Below are positions 1 to 11,100 of a stretch of 64,000 nucleotides of DNA, one piece after another; positions within the stretch are counted from its first letter, which is position 1; every line of letters starts with the position of its first letter. The notes beneath the pieces were generated by a model. That model searched no databases, had not been told where the DNA came from, and saw only the letters and a program-made list of their open reading frames with translations. Position numbers and translations under genes: made by a program. This DNA is from Membranipora membranacea (lineage: Eukaryota; Bryozoa; Gymnolaemata; Cheilostomatida; Membraniporidae): the NCBI GenBank assembly GCA_914767715.1, contig OU612072.1, positions 1,924,001 through 1,988,000 on the forward strand, read 5' to 3'.

Positions 1-2200
1 GATATTTAGTCAAAATTTTAGTGAGTTCTGATTATTTTCAGTAAATGCTACATCTGTACAAAGTATTCTTCATTAAAGGCATCAGTTGTACTGATTGTAT
101 ATTATAGTTCCAGCGGCTTTTGTAATCTGTTTTGTCATCGCTGCTTAGTACGCAAAAAATTAGAGCAAGTAGAGCGCAACCTGTCCTATGCTTTCCCAGT
201 TGGTACATACCCTATTAGAAATTGCATATTTTTATTGGATAGTGTATGGAACCATGACAAACATATTATCATGCAAATAATAATAGGATAAAAGGTAGCT
301 ACACTGTTATGTCATTTGATGTATACAGCACCTTGGTATAGGCAAGTTACTGCAGAGCTAAATTATCAACACCTCACATTGTCACTTGTCAGTGGGAGAT
401 TCACAGAAGACCAATTTCATGTTTTGATAAACCAGCACAGACTATTGCATTTATCTAGTAAGCTTATCCTTGTTACCCTCACATTTGTCTTTCAACGAAG
501 ATAGTGAGTTGATCTCATGTGTCTCTTCTTGTACACTTATAGCAGAGAACTATGTACTCGAATGGTGTCTATACATTCAAGCCAACATGCAAACACAGAA
601 TCTGAACTTATCCATGGGCACAGTTAAAGTATGCCTATGCCCATCACACTCTCAGTCTCATAACATGATCAGAAGACAACAACAAGCCTTGAGTTGAGGC
701 ATAGTAGGGCTGATTGATGGATATAACTTTTGCATAGCAGATGAGAGTTTCATTTTATCAACCAGTCAAACTTTCCAATGTAACAAAATCAATGATAAGT
801 CAACTTGCTGGTAGTTACAAATTCAGTGAGTGAGTGAAATTAAAAAAAAACATTTTTTTTTTGAAGAATCCTGAGTAGAGATTTTATAAAATAATCAAGT
901 GCTTCAAAATCTACAACTCTTCATCAGAGACAGTATAACTGACCACACTATTATGTACCCAAAGAGGTGGTACAATCCAATTTGCAGTCAATGCAATGCA
1001 GAGTACAGCAAGATGAGTTAGGTTGATTCACTGTTGGCATAAAAAAACAAATTTTGCTGAAACAGGATATCAGAAATGAAATGGCTTGACTCGTGGTTAA
1101 TGAAAAGCTATCCAATTAAATTTCTCCTACTCAGAAGTTGGCCAATCATATAGGATAATAATTTGGCAGCGTGTCAAGTAAACCTAGTTATTTGTATTTC
1201 CGGTAAAGAACTCCTAAATGTCAACAAGAATGTCAAACAAGGAACACCTAAAGGCTAAAGCATCATCACAAATGAGTTCTCAAATTCTTTTTCACTACTT
1301 AATTTTGCTGGTCAATGAGAATACAAATGTGAGTGAACCAAAAACATGTTATTTTTTCGTTGCATTGTACAATAAAAACATAATCCACCATTCAGGGAAG
1401 ACTGCCTTTCTTCATCAACACAAGCTTTCATAAATTTTTGACTTTAAGTATGATAATTGCTGATCGATGTTCGTTTGCTTTTAGGATAAATGCAATGCAA
1501 GAGAGTTGTATATCGGAATTAATAAGACTTGAGTTGGGATAACTGGTGATATTACCCCTTGGAGAGGTGCATCTTGTTCCGGCCTCTTGGGACCCATTTC
1601 CACTGCCATGTTGCTGAACTGAGAACGGAAATCTAGTGTGGAAAACCAATTACTGAAATCATCTACAACAAGATGGTGGTGATAGGACGACTACAGGTGA
1701 GACTACAGGTGAGAGGGGGCTTATTCATTGCTTGTTCTGTTGTTTTACACATATCAGAAGGATAATGTGGCTATGTGACCTATGAACTCCCTCTCCGGGG
1801 AGAGGATGTTCATTGATGTGACTGAGGGACTGATTTTCATAAAGAGTTATTATAATAGGCAGACAGCCAGCAGGTAGCTACCCGTGGTAGGCGGATGTCT
1901 CACAACCGACGTTAAGGTCACTGGGTCTGTGATTAGGATTGAGGATGGAGACACCGCATTATTTGTACATTTTACACTGTTGCTGATCCACTCGCCATGA
2001 AATTCGATAGCCAACGATATTGTAAAAGATAGATAGAATTTTTTTCTGACCGATGTCAAAATGGAAACGGGTTGTAACAATATAGAAGACCGGAGAAAAC
2101 CAGGCATCACAAGAATCTTTATGATCAAACTGAATTTAATGATCTATGGTAAACTATATTATGAATAAAATGAATAAGTGAATTGTGTGTTTATTTACAG
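1..2200. other. No supported gene; upstream introns or intergenic DNA
   Basis: I see no exon I can defend here. The unknown gene that ends at 3655 must have earlier exons, because its exon at 2201 begins with the third base of a codon, but no upstream exon with a matching phase stands out. Positions 25-293 are open in one + frame without a start codon or similarity I recognise. A T-rich homopolymer pair lies at 841-860. Confidence 0.4.
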
Positions 2201-3655
2201 AGAGCTCGAAGTGGGTTATTTGAGGAATGGAGTAGTTGTTACAGTGCGAGATGATCGGAAAGTTAATTTGTCAATTTCAATTAATGGTACTGCAGCCAAA
2301 CACATTCTAAAGCTGGGGCGCAACAGGAGTGTAAGTACAGTAATTTACCAGTCAGAGTCACAAAGAACTGTTCAAAACTTCACATTTTTTAGGCTGCAAG
2401 CATTTGAGTTTCCTTTGATTGTAGTTTGTAGTTAGTTGTTAGCCTGTTATTCTCACCTAACTCCCTATCTGAAAATCGCTACTACTCGTACATTTTGCAT
2501 AGACATCTAATACTAATATTAAAAAGTTATGGCCAATAGTAGTAAATATCCTGCTGACCACATCATTGATGGACCACTGGTATATGTAACAAGTTTGCCC
2601 TGATTCCTTGAAATGCAAAACCAGCATTGGGACGAGTCTTTTGCCATACGTCTGCAGTTATCATGTGCTGTACTTGGGAGGTAAAAATACTCATATAAAA
2701 TCCCTTTATGTTTGGTGCTCCAATCTTTCTGGATTTATCTTCAGACTCTCTGTACTAATTACTTACTTGGCATAATGTCATCATCAGACATCACTATCGT
2801 CCCTTGTGATGCTCATGACTTACCACATATCTTTGTGTTTCAGAAGCTACAAATGGGAAATAGCAATGGCTGTGGATTTGTATCTCACCACTTTGCTGCT
2901 AGGCTGGCGAAGGTAAGCAGAGCACACTGGTAATCAAAACTGCATCTTACTGGGGTGGGAATAATCTAATTGACCGTTGATATTTCAAGTTTATCACATT
3001 TTTACCCAGTAGTAGAGTGTATTATTTCTTACTATCACACTTTTACCCAGTAGTAGAGTGTATTATTTCTTACTACTATCACACTTTTACCCAGTAGTAG
3101 AGTGTATTATTTCTTACTATCACACTTTTACCCAGTAGTAGAGTGTATTATTTCTTACTATCACACTTTTACCCAGTAGTAGAGTGTATTATTTCTTACT
3201 ACTATCACACTTTTACCCAGTAGTAGAGTGTATTATTTCTTACTATCACACTTTTACCCAGTAGTAGAGTGTATTATTTCTTACTACTATCACACTTTTA
3301 CCCAGTAGTAGAGTGTATTATTTCTTACTACTATCACACTTTTACCCATTAGTAGAGTGTATTATTTCTTACTATCACACTTTTACCCAGTAGTAGAGTG
3401 TATTATTTCTTACTATCACACTTTTACCCAGTAGTAGAGTGTATTATTTCTTACTACTATTAGGTAGCACTAATCTTTATTGTCAGGTCAGTTTAGATTT
3501 TACAAACTTTTGAAAGTATCATTGTGCCATGTGTTGTGCCATGTTGTGTTTCTGTAAGTTAGGGTGTCCGGGCAGTACATAAGTTACCAGTGAATGCCCA
3601 CCTCTCAGCTGGCTCTGAGATTTTGACACATGTCCATAGCCCAGAGTATGGTTAG
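2201..3655 (+). CDS. Unrecognised gene, three 3'-terminal exons (partial)
   Basis: Exons 2201-2330, 2844-2912 and 3563-3655 join in one frame (entry phase 2, then 0, then 0) and end at TAG 3653-3655. Acceptors are tttacag, gtttcag and gttag; donors are gtaagt and gtaagc. About 93 residues are visible: a basic, beta-rich stretch with the motif LRNGVVVTVRDDRK, then GNSNGCGFVSHHFA, and the C-terminus ILTHVHSPEYG. There is no signal peptide, membrane segment or cysteine pattern, so an intracellular protein is likely. I do not recognise the family. The start lies upstream of the part I can read. A 470-base minisatellite occupies the last intron. The next gene's signal-peptide exon starts 1.4 kb downstream, so these exons are not its 5' end. 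Confidence 0.5.
2991..3460. repeat. Minisatellite, 40/43-bp unit, about 11 copies
   Basis: Near-identical tandem units begin tttacccagtagtagagtg and end ttactatcacac. Two lengths alternate irregularly, with and without an extra act triplet in ttactactatcac. One unit has cccatt instead of cccagt. The array lies in the last intron of the unrecognised gene. The low divergence implies recent expansion. Confidence 0.95.
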
Positions 3656-4292
3656 TTTGGTTATTGTCCTAAATCTTTTTTTTTTCATTATGGTAACCAT
3701 ATTACTTGTAATTTTCCTTGCAAAGTGCAATGAGCTATAACAAAAAATCCTATGAAAAATATTTCAATCTTGTAAATATTGGTTGGTTGGATGATATAAT
3801 TAGATCTGATTAGGCTAAGGTGGGTTGTGTAGACTCTGAATGTTTAGTTTAAGAAACCTATTATAGCTCAGTTATCACCTGCATTGATCGATTGCTTGCG
3901 ACTGCGCTGATAAAACATATGGCAGGTCTGTCCTTACTCCTGGTATTTCTGTATTATGATTAGGCATAAAAGTTACATCGATCAATTGTACACTGTCATC
4001 AAAAAGCCTGGATGTTAGCCTGTATTTGTTATAATCTCTTGAAAATAAACAAACTGCCCCCAGACCCGCCATATTATTTTCTATTAGCGCAGTCACGAGC
4101 TCTAAAATGAGAAAACTTTTTATCAGCCTCACGATCCCCAAAATCTTTTCCAAACCTCTCACCTTCTAGTTTTCAATGGTGCTAATGCTGAAACAAAAAT
4201 AATTTTTTCAGAGCCTCGTGTTTTGTTATTGATTGATTGATCAAACGAGTAAATCTTACTTTAATCCCTCAAACATTTATACAATAAAGCAC

Positions 4293-4626
4293 TAGATCAA
4301 GTTTGACCCATTTTTCCCCTGTTGGAATTGCCCCCCCCCCCTCTACTGACACACACTTTGCATATTTGGAAAAGGAGTGCGGCTCTGCTTGATTTCCTTA
4401 GCCTTTGATGGTGCTCACTAATCTGCTCAATGTCACATCACACAATGCCATCGGCAGCACAACTTCTGATGCCCGGCTGAGTAGTGCAATATGATTATGA
4501 AAAATAAGGTTCAACAACCAAGTTTGCCTTGCTAAAATTGTTGTCTTCCGGCTTTGGTACATCCAACAACTAGTAGAGGGGGGGGGGGGCAATTCCAACT
4601 GGGGAAAATGGGTCAAACTTGATCTA
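4293..4626. mobile_element. MITE with long inverted ends and 9-bp target duplication
   Basis: The ends are inverted copies of about 50 bases (TAGATCAAGTTTGACCC inward to a C/G homopolymer next to ctctact). The element is flanked on both sides by the direct repeat ATAAAGCAC (4284-4292 and 4627-4635). A 9-bp duplication is typical of Mutator-like transposons. There is no coding capacity, so it is non-autonomous. It lies between the unrecognised gene and the LU/CTLD/NIDO gene. Confidence 0.8.
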
Positions 4627-5093
4627 ATAAAGCACTGTTAGCACACAGCTACTTACTTATATTAGTTTATATGGAATGCAAAATGATAATTTGCTATCTA
4701 TGGATATAAATAATATATGAGTTGGATTTTGAGGTATGAAAGCTCATCCATCTTATTTAAAGATGAATATCACAGACAAAATAATGATGTAAAAAAGGAG
4801 AGTTAGTGAGTGACCTCTCTACAATTCCAAGACATTATTGCTCAACCAATTTTAATAAAACTGTATTCGTGTTTGAAGTGCCAAAATTTGGATTATTACA
4901 AATTTATGATGGGTGAGACAATTCTTTACAGAGTTTTTTCCGTGAAACAATGGATCACAGATAATCAGTGGAATATTTTATACGGCCAACAATCAGTTTA
5001 GCTGAATCTAGATAAGTTTTGTTTTAGTACGTGTGCTAGTTTATAACTCACACGTTGAGTAAATGGAAGCCAATGGAGTTGTGGTAATTGATA

Positions 5094-5142
5094 ATGAACT
5101 TGGTTACATTACTAAGATGGGGAGTAATATTTCTGACACTAG
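5094..5142 (+). CDS. Signal-peptide exon of the LU/CTLD/NIDO/TSP1 gene
   Basis: ATG 5094 opens 16 codons with a hydrophobic core (VTLLRWGVIFLTL) and ends in phase 1 at the donor gtaaat. Joining to 5760 gives the mature start near GPAISGHC. An ATG at 5063 lies in another frame and encodes no signal sequence, so 5094 is preferred. Confidence 0.7.
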
Positions 5143-8100
5143 GTAAATATGTTTTCAAAATTCAGCTCTAAAGCATAATATAACGTGGACACAATGGGTC
5201 ATATTATACATGTTTAACATCTATCCAATTTTTTATAGGTAAAATATGGTGATATATATTTCTATAATAGTATATAAAATTAATAATATGTATTTTATAT
5301 GAATATATTATCACCACATCTCAAATATCAATCATCGTTATCATTTATGTTTCCTGAAGGTACCCTCAAACTTTGGGCACCATTTCCTTGACGATAAACA
5401 GCAAGCAATTTAAATTATCTCAAAAGAAAATCATTCTCATTATCCAAAAGATTGGGTTAACTAGAAGTTGAAAATAAGTTGGCAAGGCCAAATTGAAGAA
5501 TGATAACCGTAAATACTGAAAAAGTGATCAAGTGCCCCCACTGACCTTAAACTGAATGCCGGCTTCTGTCTGCGCCTCTATGCTCTTCACTACCTGCAAG
5601 CTACGAGCAGTGCAGTGTCAAGTTTGGCGTCTGTACCACAAAGGCACCTTCAACATAAACAGATAAACATACACCTTTCATTTTTCTGATACCAAGCATG
5701 CGTGTTTCATGTGTATTATTATAGTACAACATGATCAATGTTATGATGACTATTCGCAGTTGGTCCTGCGATTAGTGGGCACTGCCTTCAGCAGAAGAAC
5801 GATACATATATGGAGTGTGATAACAAGCAATACTTTGAGCAATGTCATTTTGAAGCCAATCAGGTAAGCTACTACCATGCGACTGGTTCAGCGCTTGCCT
5901 AAACTGCATGGATGAATCTTCAATTAAAAAACTCCGTTGTTAGATTCAGAGTTTAGACCAATCAATTATGAATTCAAATATCTCTGAAAAATGTGTGCAT
6001 TATTAACTTGGATTATGCCGGTAGGTTTTACCATGCTATCACCGGTCTTCTGTTATTTGGAATGGCAGTATTGATTTGGTCACACTGCAACTATCAGGGA
6101 TTATATAAAAATGAGAGAGCCTGGGGCTGGAAGAATCAATCTAGCTAATGGTAGTATATCATGCTGGTAGAATGAGCACTTTTGATAGTTACACGAATGT
6201 TTATAACCTCTAGTTTTTTAATGCAGGTCTGCCAGTCAGTTTACAAATCTTCTGGAGGGGACTTGACCTTGACTAAGTCATGCGAAGAGAAGGCCGAATG
6301 CGAGAGCAACATGGACGCCGTCGGCCCGGCGAACGCTTGTAACAACCCTTTTACTGCTGAGAAAACCTGTGTATACTGCTGTACTGGCGACTTTTGTAAT
6401 GTAGACCCAGCAGGTGTTCAGCCAAAGCATTTCGGTTAGTGGTCCCTTTTTTATAGATGTATAAAATAATTAGTGTAACATATAGTGGTGTTCCACAGGG
6501 TGCCCAACTATTTACCATTTTAGAGCAGAAAAAAATTACAAGACAATGTTAAATAGATATCAATATCTATGTGAGGGTTATACTGGAAATACAAGCGAGG
6601 GATTTTTTCAAAATTAATAATACCAGTACATAAAACATTTTTCACCATCCCAGAAATCAATTATGAGGCTTTACTAACTTGGTTGCTTGTATTAGAACGA
6701 TTCACCCTTTTGGTTGGATAAGTCAATGGGGTTTTTTTTGGTTTGAAAGAATTTTTCAAGGGATGTCTTATTTCTATCCATAGATGATCCAAGTATCTCC
6801 CACACATAGATCTCCGCACATAGATCTCCGCACAATAGCCTAGTTTGCCCACCCTTACCTTGTACAAGGGTGCGCTGATTAGATGAGTTGATTTTATTCT
6901 CACTGGCCCCAAAAGGGGCACTGACTAGCAATGAAGTGTATATTATATTTTTATAACTACAGGTGGTAAGTAAATAAGCCTGGCATTTCCTATCAGAACA
7001 AAATAAGCAAATTCCTAATGTTGTACGCAACTACGCACCACAAATTTCATGAATTTCCAGACAAATGGTGCTTGGACAAATCATTTGTTTCCACAAGTTT
7101 GAACAGATTTACAACGAAGGAATTGATGCTGAGCCTGCATCACTATTTTACTCAATTCTAAGGGAATTATATATATATACTTTTATTGTCAGCAACAATT
7201 CATTATTTCAAATGTTTTTCATGATGTGACATAAATGGCAAAAAAGAAAAATGATACAAACAAAGATTCAACAAAAAATATAAGACTTTGCCAATAAACT
7301 GAAAAAATGTTGCATTAGCCTTTTCTTAAACATATTCAAAGTAAGAGTGCTTCTCAATGAAGAGGGTAAAATATTAAAGTTTGTTGCTATTTTGTGGTTT
7401 AAGTTGTCTAATGGAGGTTTAAGTAAGTGTGTATCTCTTCTTGGAAATCGGTGTGGTGTGGTAACAAAAAAATCAAAGATGTATGGAGGTGATAAATTAT
7501 TCAGAGCCTTAAATCCCGTAATGCAAGTAAAATAATTGCTCAGTATTGGAAGGGGTAAAATTTTAAGTGATGTACATAGGTCATTAGTAGGTGACAAATA
7601 AAAAGGTATATGTTGAACATTGGCCACAATTCTCAAGGCTCTTTTTTGCTGAGTGAAAATAGGGTTTGTGATATTTGATGCACATAAGTTGTAATATATA
7701 TGGATACCATAAATGAGATAACAGTGAATAAATTGAAAATAAAATTGTTTAGCAGAATGCGTGGTCAAGTAGGGTCTGCATAGCTTAAGTAAGTTTGTAT
7801 TTTTTGACACCTTATCCAAAACAGGATTATCCAAAACACCTTATCCAAAACAGTCTAGGACAAATTTAATTGTTCTGGAATGCAACATGAAGAGCGACTA
7901 TTTTCACCTCAAATAACCATACAATACCTGATACATTTCGGTATTTAATATGAGATTGACCATCTGTTTTGTCAGATCCAAGTTGCGGTATCGGTGAGAG
8001 AAACTTTAATGACAAGTGGTGTGTAGTTCTGGGGCAATTAAACCCAAAAAAAGGTGAAGAGGGATATAAAGCAGCCAAAAACTGGTGTAGATCTCGCGGA

Positions 8101-11100
8101 TATATCGGTGTCTTTCTTCCAATTAATGAAAAAATCAGCAAACATCTACAGGCATGGATTACAAAGAGTGATGAGAGTAAGTTCTATTCACCTGTTATCT
8201 ATTTGACTGTAATCTATTTGACTGGTCTTGTATGAGTTCTAAAGGAGGTCTTCTTGAAGTTTAAATCATAATCGATATGAATCAATCACTGATTCAAACA
8301 CATAATCAATGAATCTATTACCATGGGAAGTTAATTTTGTTGATATTGTGATATTGTGATATGTGTTGAATGTTTAGTTACAGGTCGTGAGCCCATGTAT
8401 CCATACGGACTTCCTGTAGGGGATCACCATCATCATATCGAGGACGACGCCTGTTTGATGAGATTCCAACATCCAATAAAGTTATTCGGATCGATTCACT
8501 CAGTATTATATGTAAGTCGGACATACATCTACTGTATTATCGTTATTCCTTAACGGTAGAAAATCCAGAAACCAGAAATAAGAATGACAATATAGTACTG
8601 CTGGTATCTTTCATTAACGTCATTGCCTTCATATAACCAGTATTGAGTGCCGAACCCAAAGGGTGTGACATAAAAATATTATTATATGTGTAATATAATT
8701 TTATTGAGTGAGAAAACAAAAGTCTCTGAATATTCAAGTAACATGAGGATATCAAATGTTATCATTGCATGGCTTAAGGTAAGTCAAGAGTGATGTTTGA
8801 TCTGCAAAAATCAAATGTGAAATGCTGTCATATTCCAAAACAATTATGCAAGAAATTTTAAAAAAGAGTTTGAAGCCAACTCTCAAGTGCATCAAATGAT
8901 ATATGATGTTAAAACTGAGCTTTTTAACCATCGGTAATGAAGGAATAAAGATGATTCTGCTTTTCTTGTAGGTTTGCACAAACGGGATAATAAGCCTTGG
9001 CTCCCCAAATAAAAATTATTCACTTGACAGCCGTCACCAATGGTCTGGCACCCCTGTGATCGCTCCTTTCTGGGCAGACGTAATCCTAGAAGTTGGTGGA
9101 ATGTTGTGGGCAAGGGAGACAATTAAAGCCGACCTGCTGCGAAATATCTCAGTATACAGTGAGTATTACATAACTTATTAGTGGCTGTGAGATGTGCAAT
9201 GGCACTGTGGGTATTTATAGTCCTGTTGGACAAGAATCAGGCTAAGATAAATGGCTGCCTATACTCGAACTTACCTGTACACAATTGTTGGTGATGTATG
9301 GGATAATAATCAAGGTGCAACACTCTGTTGATTCTGCTTGGAATCATACCAGGATTGCCACACGCGTTTATTTCTATCCTATATTTACCTTTAATCAGTG
9401 ACTGACCATTAGTACATCGCAATCGTAGACATAGAGAGAATAATTTATCGGCATTTTTCCATTCTCAGTATGACTACGTCTACCAATCAGACGCTTCCCA
9501 ACAATGCAGTACATGCCTTCTGTCTCTTTTTTTTTAGTTTCTGCGGAATATAACACAAACTTTGCTGCCACATGGGCCCTTATTGTCACATGGCAGAACG
9601 TCGCAGCTTACGGACGTAACAATGACAGGGTATGTTGTTTAAAAAGTAATATAATATTTCTTTGATTGAACATCGATGTCTACCCTCCGGCTTGTGGTCT
9701 CTCAACTGATGTTGTTATGTTACAGATTAGCCATAGATTATTCACAGCACAAAATCAGACATGATTACAAGTTCAGTTGTCCAACGCTAGCCCCTGCAGC
9801 CCCCTTGCAGCAGTGTCTTTGATCATTCTGTTTTCACAATCTCCAGCCTGTTTTTTTAAGCTATAAGTAGATTGGATGATAATTTTCCCATTTGTAAAAT
9901 GCTTAGTTCTGCAAGCTATGGATGTGGATATAGCCTAGCAAATTGAGCAGATGCTCTCTTTGTATATAACCGGCTTTTCTGCGTATATCAAACGCAATTA
10001 TACAGTCAGCAATTACCGGCCCAAAGCTCGTTTAGCTTTTTTTCGTCAATGGTGATCTATTGTGTATCACCAAGAATTCATGAAATTATATCAGTGAATG
10101 TTATAGAGTTATTAGCCACCTGTGCAATTTTAATATCTTAGGTCTTTTTTAAGAAAATATTAATTGAATACGCTAGACTTATAGAGCGCTCTTTTAGTTG
10201 ATTGTGTAATTTTGTGAGACATATCAAAATGTTGGCATTAATAATTTTAGACAAATAAATTCCAATGTGTGATAGCAGTTAACGGAGATCTGGACACATA
10301 TGTGCTGTTTATTTATGGGAAGATCTCCTGGGGTACAGGCATGCGATCTCCCGGCATGCTCCCTGAAGCTGGATTCCACGCTGGAGACAGGAGGAATTAT
10401 TACAGTGTCTCACGGACACAAACTGTTTTCTCAGATCTCGTTATCAACTCCAATGTTGGTAAAGCAGGGCAATGGCTGTTCAGAGTTAGTGATCATAGAA
10501 TCGCCCTACCAGGTAAGTCAGTTACCGCTGTATTGTTTGATAAGGAAATCAACTCATTTAGAATTTCATTGTTTTGTTAATCTAAATAGCCAATAAGCTA
10601 GGCAGTATAAGCTAATCAACTAGGAACCTAATACAAAGCATGCACGAGCCAAGGTTTTTAACAGGACTAAGCCATCTCAATAATGATGCTGCTAGTATGC
10701 AGGCAGGTATTGGGAATTGAAGCAGGACATGCCAATCTCAAACAGTCCGGAATTAAGAGTCATTTTATCAAGCTATCAGTTACAAGCCTGTCAACATTCA
10801 GTTAGTCACAGGTTGTAAATAACCAGCCTGTCCTTGGGGTCGGAGTTGCGGCCCCCTTTACATGGAGCAGACAAATCCTATCGCCTTGCTATGCTCGCTA
10901 AGGCATAAAGCACTTCGAAACTAGAAAGAGCCTGTTTGCTTATGTCCACTCAAAAGTTGTCAAGCATAATCCCCCCTCTTATAGAAACATGTCAAACCAT
11001 GCAATGTCTTATCCTTCCCAAACATGCCTTCCTTGCCAATGGTTGACGGACTGCTCTTTGATTCAATGCTGTATTTTGTGATAGTGATAGACTCAGATGA

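Noticed and set aside
25-293. Open + frame with cysteine-rich start near the window edge
   Set aside because: No start, no clear splice sites and no recognisable domain.
10279-10512. Alternative frame of the last NIDO exon, open throughout
   Set aside because: It requires an acceptor at 10278 and destroys the FQCVIAV and YVLFIYG motifs that the 10251 acceptor preserves.
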